Shown one piece after another: positions 1 through 7,014 of a stretch of 37,231 bases of DNA. Within the stretch, counting starts at the first letter, position 1, and the number at the start of each line of letters is the position of its first letter. The position numbers and the translations under genes were made by a program. Source of the stretch: JAVKFY01 sp040223615 (lineage in GTDB: Bacteria; Pseudomonadota; Alphaproteobacteria; GCA-2731375); assembly GCA_040223615.1 (NCBI GenBank), contig JAVKFY010000004.1:1-37231 (forward strand), in the 5' to 3' direction. The notes under the pieces were generated by a model that saw only the letters and a program-made list of their open reading frames with translations, had not been told where the DNA came from and did not search any database.

Positions 1-113
1 TCCCTTTTTCTTATTTTTATATAATTTTTTATAATTGCCCCCCCCCCACCCCAACCGGGGCCGGGCGGTGGCGGGGCCCCGGTCCGGAGCGTTGTGCAAG
101 TGGCGCCGCGGCG
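1..113. other. Low-complexity AT-rich/poly-C edge with a GC hairpin
   Basis: Positions 1-37 are almost pure A/T, which is foreign to the rest of the window. A run of ten C follows (38-47). A strong inverted repeat comes next: ACCGGGGCC at 54-62 pairs with GGCCCCGGT at 75-83. The hairpin lies just past the stop of the minus-strand gene that ends at 114 and could terminate it, but on that strand it is followed by G-rich sequence, not a T run. The abrupt composition change may be a contig-end artefact. Confidence 0.5.
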
Positions 114-545
114 CTACTCGACCATGAACTTCTCGGCGGCCATCTTGTCGCCCATCATCGAGGGCGTATCGACCGCGGTCGAGCTATCGCCAAAGTCGTA
201 GGTGTTGTTGCCGTTGGTCTCGTCGTGCAGCATGACGACATAGTCCTTGCCGGAGCTGGCGCCGCCCTCGATCCGGACCATCACATTGATATTCTCGCCC
301 GCCTTCACCGAGGTGTGGCCGATCGAGCCCGGCACCACAGGCTTACCGTCGGAACCGACGGCGTGAATCACCAGATAGCCGTCCTTGGCCGCCATCACCT
401 TGGCGAAGACGAAGCTCTCGCCATCGATGGAGACATTCTTGGTGTCGATCATCGGGCCGCCGGCGTGGCTCGCGGCCTGCGCGTTGGCGGCCAGGACCAG
501 CCCACCGGCCAGCGCGCCGGCGGCGATCAGAGCGTTACGAAACAT
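114..545 (-). CDS. Secreted DUF7282-like protein
   Basis: A 143-residue protein. The start at 545 was chosen because AAGGA lies just upstream and because translation then begins with a classic signal peptide: Met-Phe-Arg, a hydrophobic run (ALIAAGALAGGLVLAA) and an ANAQA cleavage site. The mature part carries a beta-rich pattern (VIHAVGSDGKPVVPGSIGHT, then VMLHDETNGNNTYDF) resembling the DUF7282 domain known mainly from secreted haloarchaeal and some bacterial proteins. No catalytic residues are evident. It is probably periplasmic or secreted. It faces the convergent edge region and has no obvious operon partner; the next gene on the same strand ends 127 bp upstream. Function unknown. Confidence 0.75.
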   Translation of the reverse strand: MFRNALIAAGALAGGLVLAANAQAASHAGGPMIDTKNVSIDGESFVFAKVMAAKDGYLVIHAVGSDGKPVVPGSIGHTSVKAGENINVMVRIEGGASSGKDYVVMLHDETNGNNTYDFGDSSTAVDTPSMMGDKMAAEKFMVE

Positions 546-672
546 GCTTATCCTTTCAAGCGGGCACTCGTGGCGCCCGCGGTAGCGATGCACCGATGCG
601 GTGCGGACACGGCTTTATCTAGCGCGGCCCCGTGACCGAAACAGGTCTGCGATGCATGACATTTTTTCGCGT

Positions 673-2214
673 TCAGGTGTCGGCGAGCACTGACTTGCGT
701 CCAGCCGGCAGCGCCTCGACCACCCCGCCCTCGCCCAGCGACATGTTGGCCAGCGTGCGTTCATGGTGCGCCATCCGCCAGCTCAGCAGCGCCTGGGCGC
801 AACGCAGCACGTCGGCGCTTCGCGTCGGGTCGGTGGCCAGATCGCGCAACTCGTCCGGGTCGGCGGCGAGGTCGAAATAGAGCGGCGGCAGGCCCGCGAA
901 ATGCACGTACTTCTCACTCGCGGAGCGGATCGCCGTGAGGTTGCATAACTCCGGCGGCAGGCCGAAATGCCGTTCCGCCGCGGCCTCGCGCGGGTCGCGG
1001 AAATCGAACTCCCAGTGTGCCGCGTCGCGCCAGCCACCGGGCCGCTCGCCGCGCAGCCACGGCAGCAGCGAGCATCCGTCGACCTGGGTCGGCACCGCCA
1101 GGCCGATGTACGCCAACAAGGTCGGCATCACGTCGACCGACTCGGTGAAGGCGTCGACCGCGCCGCGCGCCACACCCGGACCGCGCACGATCAGCGGGAT
1201 GTGGAACGCCTGGTCGAAATAGCCGGCCTTGCCCATCAGGTGATGGTCGCCCAGCATCTCGCCGTGATCGGACGTCACGACGACGAGGGTTTCGTCGAGG
1301 TCGACGGCGCCGAACAGCCGCGCCAGTTCCGCGTCGACCTTCTCGATCAGGCCGTAGTAGGTCGCGCGCGCCTGCGCCACGTCGGCGTCGCACAATTCGG
1401 CGACCGGGCCGTCGGCGGCGAAGAAGTCGCGACAGTCGCGCCGGGCCAGCAGCGCCATCAGCAACGGGTGTTGCTCGCCTTCCACCGCCGCCGATTCCGC
1501 CCGGCGCGGCGGCGGACATGCCGCCGGATCGTGGGCGGTGTTGTAGGGCTCGGGCGCGATCCACGGCGGATGCGGTCGCAGCAGCGACAGATGCACGAAC
1601 CAGCCCCTCTCGCGCCCGCGCAGCCAGTCGATGGTCGCGTCGACCAGGAACCGGGTCGGCGAGTGCGCCGCCGGATAGATCGGCGGCCGGTTGTCGAGCT
1701 TGCGGCCGGCCGGCAGGTCGCCCGGCACCGGATCGAAAACACGCGGATAGCTGAGCTCGCCGGTCGGATAGCCCTTGGCCGCGAGCCATTCCAGCCACGG
1801 CGCGCTGGCTTCGTCGAGCTGTAACCCGACGTCGAAGCCCGGCAGCAAGCCTTCGTAGGTCGTCAGGCGCGGGTCGGCGGGGTCGAGCCCGCGTGGGTCG
1901 ATCGAGGTGTCGGTGTACCCGAACAGCACCGGCCGATATCCGGCGTGCCGCACCTCCTTGGCCAGATTGGTGAATCGTGCGTCCAGCGGCGTGCCGTTGG
2001 TCACCGAACGGTGGTTGCAGGCATACATGCCGGTCAGCAGCGAGGCCCGCGACGGCCCGCACGGCGACGCCACCGCATAGTGCCGCCGGAACCGCACGCC
2101 GCCGGCAGCCAGCCGGTCGACGGTCGGCGTCCGCAGCACCGGGTGCCCGGCGACGCCGAGACAGTCGGCGCGCCACTGGTCGACGGTGATCAGCAAGATG
2201 TTCTGCTTCGGCAT
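673..2214 (-). CDS. Phosphonate monoester hydrolase / sulfatase (alkaline phosphatase superfamily)
   Basis: A 513-residue enzyme, the usual length for the bacterial phosphonate monoester hydrolase/arylsulfatase family (PehA-like). The nucleophile motif CGPSRASLLTG places Cys52 in the C-x-P-S-R context that is converted to formylglycine. Metal ligands are visible at Asp12 (VDQWRAD) and Asp316-His317 (TSDHGE), followed by GDHHLMGKAG around 322-331. The C-terminal block (HWEFDFRD, KYVHFAGLPPLYFDL, LLSWRMAHHERTL) follows the family closely. It should hydrolyse phosphonate or phosphate diesters and sulfate esters. No signal peptide is seen, so it is probably cytoplasmic. No formylglycine-generating enzyme is encoded in the window. 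A repeat element (2241-2331) fills the divergent gap to the next gene. Confidence 0.88.
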   Translation of the reverse strand: MPKQNILLITVDQWRADCLGVAGHPVLRTPTVDRLAAGGVRFRRHYAVASPCGPSRASLLTGMYACNHRSVTNGTPLDARFTNLAKEVRHAGYRPVLFGYTDTSIDPRGLDPADPRLTTYEGLLPGFDVGLQLDEASAPWLEWLAAKGYPTGELSYPRVFDPVPGDLPAGRKLDNRPPIYPAAHSPTRFLVDATIDWLRGRERGWFVHLSLLRPHPPWIAPEPYNTAHDPAACPPPRRAESAAVEGEQHPLLMALLARRDCRDFFAADGPVAELCDADVAQARATYYGLIEKVDAELARLFGAVDLDETLVVVTSDHGEMLGDHHLMGKAGYFDQAFHIPLIVRGPGVARGAVDAFTESVDVMPTLLAYIGLAVPTQVDGCSLLPWLRGERPGGWRDAAHWEFDFRDPREAAAERHFGLPPELCNLTAIRSASEKYVHFAGLPPLYFDLAADPDELRDLATDPTRSADVLRCAQALLSWRMAHHERTLANMSLGEGGVVEALPAGRKSVLADT

Positions 2215-2240
2215 GGCACTTCAGTCTATTCGCCCGACAT

Positions 2241-2331
2241 GTAGACCGGATGAAGCGTCAGCGTAATCCGGGAGTTCCGGTGCTACGTAGCACCACCCGG
2301 CCCGGATTTCGCGTTGCTCCATCCAGGCTAC
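2241..2331. repeat. Composite inverted repeat element (two REP-like units head to head)
   Basis: Unit 1 on the plus strand (2241-2272) begins GTAGACCGGATGAAGCG and ends AATCCGGG. Unit 2 on the minus strand (2331-2301) begins GTAGCCTGGATGGAGC and ends AATCCGGG. Between them is a perfect 16-bp palindrome GGTGCTACGTAGCACC (2279-2294). Each unit can fold by pairing CCGGAT with ATCCGG-type arms. A third, solitary unit of the same kind is at 28854-28885. The element fills most of the 139-bp divergent gap between the hydrolase and the M20 peptidase, so it sits in both upstream regions. Confidence 0.75.
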
Positions 2332-2353
2332 AATTCGTGATAGTGATGCCGCC

Positions 2354-3745
2354 ATGACCAGATCCGCCGCCATCGCCATCGCCGAGGCATATTTCGACAG
2401 TGGCCAGTTCGTCGCCGACCTGGCCCGCCGCGTCGCCATTCCGTCGACCAGCCAGGAACCGGATTTCCGCCCCGCGCTGTACGAGTATCTCGACCAGGAA
2501 ATGCGCTCGACGCTGGAGGCGATGGGCTACACCTGCACCCTGCACGAGAACCCGGTTCCCGCCGGCGGCCCGGTGCTGATCGCCGAACGGCACGAGGGCG
2601 ACGATCTGCCGACCGTGCTGACCTACGGGCATGCAGATACCGTTCGCGGCCTGGACGAGCAGTGGCGCGAGGGCCTGAAGCCCTGGGAACTGGTGCAGGA
2701 GGGCGACCGGCTCTACGGCCGGGGCACCGCCGACAACAAGGGCCAGCACTCGATCAACATCGCCGCGATCAACGCCGTGCTGCAGGCGCGCGGATCGCTC
2801 GGCTTCAACTCGCGCATCTTCCTGGAGACGTCGGAGGAGACCGGCAGCCGGGGCCTGCGCGAGACCGCCGAAACACACCGCGAGGCGCTCGCCGCCGACG
2901 TGCTGATCGGCTCCGACGGGCCGCGCCTGGTGCCGGAAGAACCGACCATCTTCATGGGCACGCGCGGCGCGATGAACTTCACGCTGTCGCTCAGCTTGCG
3001 CGACGGTGGCCACCATTCCGGCAACTGGGGCGGGCTGCTGGCCAATCCCGGCGTGATCCTGATGCATGCCATCGCCACCATCATCGACCGCCACGGCGCC
3101 GTGCAGGTGCCGGGCATCATGCCGGAGAGCATGCCCAACTCGGTACGCATGGCGCTGGCGAATGTCCGCGTCGACGGCGGCCCGGACGCGCCGGAGATCG
3201 ACCCGAACTGGGGCCAGCCCGGCCTGACCCCGGAGGAGCGCGTGTTCGGCTGGAACACGTTCGAGGTCCTCGCCTTCAAGACCGGCAATCCGGACAAGGT
3301 GGTGAACGCCATCCCGCCCAGCGCCACCGCGTGGTGCCAGATCCGCTTCACCGTCGACCGCGATCCCGACACCTTCCTGCCGGCGATCCGCCAGCATCTG
3401 GCCGACAAGGGCTTCCCGGAGATCGTGGTCGAGGCCGGCGAGGACGATTTCATCATGCGCGCCACCCGCCTGCTGCCCGACCATCCCTGGGCGCAGTGGG
3501 CCAAGGCATCGATCACCGAGACCATGGGCCGGCCGCCGATGATGGTGCCGAATCTCGGCGGCTCGCTGCCCAACGACGTCTTTGCCGAGACCATCGGTGT
3601 CCCGACCTTGTGGTTCCCGCACTCCTATTCCGCCTGCTCGCAGCACGCGCCGAACGAGCACCTCCTCGCCAGCATCGCGCGCGAGGGCCTACGCATCATG
3701 GCCGGCGTGTTCTGGGACGTCGGCGAGCCCGGCACGCCGCGATGA
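2354..3745 (+). CDS. M20 family metallopeptidase / deacylase
   Basis: A 463-residue M20-family enzyme (ArgE/DapE/carnosinase type). The zinc-site motifs are complete: YGHADTV (His93, Asp95), GRGTADNKGQ with the bridging Asp127, ETSEETGSRG with catalytic Glu161 and Glu162, GSDGP with Asp188, and a C-terminal HAPNEH that supplies the last His ligand. The dimerisation (lid) domain lies roughly between residues 200 and 320. It should hydrolyse an amide bond of a dipeptide or N-acyl amino acid in the cytoplasm. It lies 140 bp upstream of the nonulosonic acid operon, separated by two hairpins, so a role as an N-deacylase in that pathway is possible but unsupported. Confidence 0.88.
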   Translation: MTRSAAIAIAEAYFDSGQFVADLARRVAIPSTSQEPDFRPALYEYLDQEMRSTLEAMGYTCTLHENPVPAGGPVLIAERHEGDDLPTVLTYGHADTVRGLDEQWREGLKPWELVQEGDRLYGRGTADNKGQHSINIAAINAVLQARGSLGFNSRIFLETSEETGSRGLRETAETHREALAADVLIGSDGPRLVPEEPTIFMGTRGAMNFTLSLSLRDGGHHSGNWGGLLANPGVILMHAIATIIDRHGAVQVPGIMPESMPNSVRMALANVRVDGGPDAPEIDPNWGQPGLTPEERVFGWNTFEVLAFKTGNPDKVVNAIPPSATAWCQIRFTVDRDPDTFLPAIRQHLADKGFPEIVVEAGEDDFIMRATRLLPDHPWAQWAKASITETMGRPPMMVPNLGGSLPNDVFAETIGVPTLWFPHSYSACSQHAPNEHLLASIAREGLRIMAGVFWDVGEPGTPR

Positions 3746-3786
3746 CGCAGCGCGTTCTACGGCTCGGCCGGCCCTCCTCCCCTGTC

Positions 3787-3864
3787 CCCTCCCCCCTCGA
3801 GGGCGGAGGGCGACCCGGTGGCGGCGAAACGCACGCCCTCTCCGCCCCTTTGGGGGGCAGAGAG
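3787..3864. repeat. Two consecutive imperfect hairpins between M20 gene and neuB
   Basis: The first inverted repeat at 3787-3810 has 12-nt arms (CCCTCCCCCCTC / GAGGGCGGAGGG) with one mismatch and no loop. The second at 3838-3864 has 11-nt arms (CTCTCCGCCCC / GGGGCAGAGAG) with one mismatch and a 5-nt loop. Neither is followed by a T run. They resemble short GC-rich intergenic repeats. They could attenuate read-through from the M20 gene or shape the 5' leader of the neu operon, which starts 22 bp downstream. Confidence 0.55.
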
Positions 3865-3885
3865 TTGCGGTGAGGTGCGGAAGCC

Positions 3886-4935
3886 ATGTCGAAGACAATC
3901 ACCATCGGTAATCGCACGGTCGGCGGCGGCGCCAAGGGCTACGTCATCGCCGAGGTCGGCCAGGCGCATGACGGCAGCCTCGGGCAGGCGCATGCCTTCC
4001 TCGACGCGGCCGCCGACGCCGGCGCCGACGCGATCAAGTTCCAGACCCACATCGCCGACGCCGAGAGCACCCTGGACGAACCGTTCCGGGTCAAGTTCTC
4101 GCGCCAGGACGAGACCCGCTACGCCTACTGGCGGCGCATGGAGTTCACCGAGGAAGGCTGGGCCGGGCTGGCCGACCACGCCAGGCAGCGCGGCATCCAG
4201 TTTCTCAGCTCGGCCTTCTCGGCCCGCGCCGTCGACCTGCTCGACCGGCTCGGCATGCCGGCCTGGAAGATCGGCTCCGGCGAGTACAAGTCGGCCGAGC
4301 TGATGGCGGCGATGGCCAGGACCGGCAAGCCGATCCTGCTCTCCACCGGCATGAGCACCTGGGCCGAGATCGCCGCCGGCGTCGCCGGCATCCGCAAGCT
4401 CGGCGTGGCGCCGGCGCTGTTCCAGTGCACCACGCGCTATCCCACGCCGTTCAACCAGGTCGGCCTCAACGTCATCGACCGGCTGAAGGCCGAGCACGAT
4501 TGCCCGGTCGGCCTGTCGGATCATTCAGGCTCGCCGTTGCCGGCGCTGGCGGCGCTGGCGCGCGGCGCCGACATGACCGAAACCCACGTGGTGTTCGACC
4601 GGCGCATGTTCGGCCCCGACTCGCCGGCCTCGCTGACCTTCGAGGAACTGGCCCAGGTCTGCGCCGCGCGCGATGCCTTCGCCGAGATGCTGGCCAGCCC
4701 GGTCGACAAGGACTCGATGGCCGAGGAACTGGCGACCATGCGCGGCCTGTTCACCAAGTCCGTCGCCCCGACCCGCGCGCTGGCCGCCGGCACCGTGCTG
4801 ACCGCCGACATGCTGACCGCCAAGAAACCCGGCACCGGTATCCCGTCGTCCGAACTCGACGGCCTGGTCGGTCGGCGTCTCAATACCGACGTTGCCGCCG
4901 ACCGCCTGCTGCGGCGCGAGGACCTGGATGACTAA
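3886..4935 (+). CDS. neuB: N-acetylneuraminate synthase family (nonulosonic acid synthase)
   Basis: A 349-residue protein with the NeuB TIM barrel (about 15-265) and a C-terminal SAF/antifreeze-like domain (about 290-347, KKPGTGIPSSELDGLVGR). Family hallmarks are EVGQAHDGS, AIKFQTH, WKIGSGE, LSTGMST and LSDHSG. The two metal-binding histidines expected from NeuB structures appear as His213 (SDHSG) and His234 (ETHVVFDRR). It should condense phosphoenolpyruvate with a 2-acetamido sugar to give a nine-carbon 2-keto acid. Some usual residues differ: EKHFTLDR is replaced by ETHVVFDR, and GPDH by GPDS, so the sugar substrate may not be plain ManNAc. GAGGTG lies about 10 nt before the ATG. First gene of a six-gene overlapping operon. 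Confidence 0.9.
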   Translation: MSKTITIGNRTVGGGAKGYVIAEVGQAHDGSLGQAHAFLDAAADAGADAIKFQTHIADAESTLDEPFRVKFSRQDETRYAYWRRMEFTEEGWAGLADHARQRGIQFLSSAFSARAVDLLDRLGMPAWKIGSGEYKSAELMAAMARTGKPILLSTGMSTWAEIAAGVAGIRKLGVAPALFQCTTRYPTPFNQVGLNVIDRLKAEHDCPVGLSDHSGSPLPALAALARGADMTETHVVFDRRMFGPDSPASLTFEELAQVCAARDAFAEMLASPVDKDSMAEELATMRGLFTKSVAPTRALAAGTVLTADMLTAKKPGTGIPSSELDGLVGRRLNTDVAADRLLRREDLDD

Positions 4936-6079
4936 GCGCGTCTGCATCGTCGTCAACAGCCGCGCCAACTACGGCCGCATCAAGTCGGTGATGCGCGCGG
5001 TACAAAACCACCCCGAGCTGGAGCTGGTGCTGATCGTCGGTGCCTCGGCGCTGCTCTACCGCTTCGGCAACGCGGTCGACGTGATCCGCCGCGACGGCTT
5101 CGAGCCGGCCGCCACCGTCTACTCCATCGTCGAGGGCGAGAACCCGACGACGATGGCGAAGTCCACCGGCATGGCGATCCTCGACTTGGCGACGCAGTTC
5201 GAGAACCTGAAGCCCGACGTGGTGCTGACCGTCGCCGACCGCTTCGAGACCATGGCGACGGCGATCGCCGCCAGCTACATGAACATACCGCTGGCCCATA
5301 CCCAGGGCGGCGAGACCACCGGCTCGATCGACGAGAGCGTGCGCCACGCGGTCAGCAAGCTGGCGCACATCCACTTCCCCGCGACCCGGCGCGCTGCCGA
5401 GGTGCTGATCCAACTCGGCGAGGACCCGGCGACGGTGCACCTCACCGGCTGCCCGTCCATCGACCTGATCGCCGATCTCGACCTGGCGATGCCGGCCGAT
5501 CTTTTCCGGCGCTACAAGGGCGTCGGCGCCGACCTCGACCCGAGCGAACCGTACATCGTCGTGTTGCAGCATCCGGTGACGACCGAATATGGCGAGGGCT
5601 TTGCGCAGGTGAACGCGACGCTGGAGGCGGTGCTGGCGCTGGACCTGCCGACGGCGTGGTTGTGGCCGAACGTGGATGCCGGCTCCGACGACGTGTCGAA
5701 GGGCCTGCGCATGCACCGCGAGAATTATGGCGACGGCAAGCTGCACTTCTACCGCAACTTCACGCCGGAGGATTACGCGCGGCTGATCGGCAACGCCGTC
5801 TGCCTGATCGGCAACTCATCCAGCGGCCTGCGCGAGGGCGCTTACCTGGGCACCCCGACCGTCGACGTCGGCACCCGACAGGCCAGCCGCGAGCGCGGCG
5901 CGAACGTCGTGCACGCGCCTTACGATGGCGCCGCGATCCTCAAGGCCGCACGGGCGCAGATCGGGCACGGCCGCTACCAACGTTCCACCCTGTTCGGCGA
6001 CGGCACGGCGGGCCAGCGCATCGCCGACCTGCTGGCCACGACCGAGATCAGCATCCAGAAACGGCTGCACCTGCCGTGA
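4928..6079 (+). CDS. neuC: UDP-N-acetylglucosamine 2-epimerase, hydrolysing (NeuC family)
   Basis: A 383-residue GT-B-fold enzyme. The ATG at 4928 overlaps the end of neuB by 8 bp and gives the conserved N-terminus VCIVVNSRANYGRIKSVM. The NeuC/LegG hallmark HTQGGETTGSIDESVRHAVS is present, as are LIGNSSSGLREGAYLGTPTV near residues 300-320 and VVLQHPVTTEYGEG in the middle. The family converts UDP-GlcNAc, or a 6-deoxy di-N-acetyl analogue, to a free 2-epimerised sugar plus UDP, which feeds NeuB. Because the operon has no sugar 4,6-dehydratase, aminotransferase or acetyltransferase, the simplest substrate is UDP-GlcNAc giving ManNAc (inference). Confidence 0.9.
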   Translation: MTKRVCIVVNSRANYGRIKSVMRAVQNHPELELVLIVGASALLYRFGNAVDVIRRDGFEPAATVYSIVEGENPTTMAKSTGMAILDLATQFENLKPDVVLTVADRFETMATAIAASYMNIPLAHTQGGETTGSIDESVRHAVSKLAHIHFPATRRAAEVLIQLGEDPATVHLTGCPSIDLIADLDLAMPADLFRRYKGVGADLDPSEPYIVVLQHPVTTEYGEGFAQVNATLEAVLALDLPTAWLWPNVDAGSDDVSKGLRMHRENYGDGKLHFYRNFTPEDYARLIGNAVCLIGNSSSGLREGAYLGTPTVDVGTRQASRERGANVVHAPYDGAAILKAARAQIGHGRYQRSTLFGDGTAGQRIADLLATTEISIQKRLHLP

Positions 6080-7014
6080 CCAAGATCGTCTATGTCGGCG
6101 CGCCGGAAGGCTTCGACAGCCTGCGCGAGGTCGCGGGCAGCATTGCGTGCGTTCACGCCGAGGCCGAGCCGGCGACGCTCGCCGCCGCGCTGGCCGATGC
6201 CGACGCGCTGCTCGACGCCTCCATGAAGGTGCGCATCACCGACGAGATGGTCGCCGCCGCGCCGGCGCTGAAGATCGTCTCCTGCGCCACCACCGGCGCC
6301 GATCACATCGCCCGCGGCGAGCTCGGCAGGCGCGGCGCGCCGGTTCGGACGTTACGCGAGGATGGCGAGCTGCTGCGCAACATCACGCCCGCCGCCGAGC
6401 TTTCGTTCGGGCTGGTGCTGGCCTGCGCGCGCAAGCTGGTCCCGGCCGTGGCGCACACCCGCGCCGGCCAGTGGGTGCGCGAGGATTTCCCCGCCATGAT
6501 GCTGCACGGCCGCACGCTCGGCCTGGTCGGCTGCGGCCGTATCGGCCAGTGGATGGCGCGATACGGCACCGCCTTCGGAATGCGCTGCATCGGCCACGAC
6601 CCGCACGTCGAGCCCTGGCCCGAGACCATCGTACGGACGCCGATTGAAGACCTCGTCGCCGAGGCCGACGTGATCAGCGTCCACGTCCATCTCTCCGACG
6701 AGACCCGCGGCCTGCTCTCGGCCGACCTGCTGGCCAGGGCCAGGCCCGGCGTCATCGTCATCAACACTTCGCGCGGCGGCATCGTCAGCGAGCACGCCCT
6801 GCTCGCCGGGTTGGAGAGCGGCCGCATCGGCGCCGCCGGTCTCGACGTGCTCGACGGTGAACCCGACATCGCGGCGCACCCACTGGTCCACTATGCGCAA
6901 ACCCACGACAACCTGCTGATCACCCCGCACTGCGGCGGCTTCAGCCCCGACGCCGTCCGCGTCGTCTGCCGCCGCGCGGCGGAGAAGATCGTGGACCACT
7001 TGGGGTTGGCATGA
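6076..7014 (+). CDS. D-2-hydroxyacid dehydrogenase in the nonulosonate operon
   Basis: A 312-residue NAD-dependent D-2-hydroxyacid dehydrogenase (SerA/GyaR family). The GTG start at 6076 overlaps the neuC stop (GTGA), and MTKIVYVGAPEG starts the catalytic domain at the expected point. The Rossmann motif is GCGRIG (152-157). The catalytic triad is visible as Arg in NTSRGGIV, Glu in DVLDGEP and His in ITPHCGG. It should interconvert a 2-keto acid and a D-2-hydroxy acid. Such an enzyme is not part of standard Neu5Ac, Pse or Leg synthesis. In this coupled operon it may make an acyl substituent (glycerate- or lactate-like) or act on a sugar acid; both ideas are inference. Confidence 0.88.
   Translation: MTKIVYVGAPEGFDSLREVAGSIACVHAEAEPATLAAALADADALLDASMKVRITDEMVAAAPALKIVSCATTGADHIARGELGRRGAPVRTLREDGELLRNITPAAELSFGLVLACARKLVPAVAHTRAGQWVREDFPAMMLHGRTLGLVGCGRIGQWMARYGTAFGMRCIGHDPHVEPWPETIVRTPIEDLVAEADVISVHVHLSDETRGLLSADLLARARPGVIVINTSRGGIVSEHALLAGLESGRIGAAGLDVLDGEPDIAAHPLVHYAQTHDNLLITPHCGGFSPDAVRVVCRRAAEKIVDHLGLA

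Noticed and set aside
2354..3745. The M20 enzyme as a member of the nonulosonate operon
   Set aside because: A 140-bp gap with two hairpins separates it from neuB, whereas all true operon genes overlap. It is kept only as a weak possibility.
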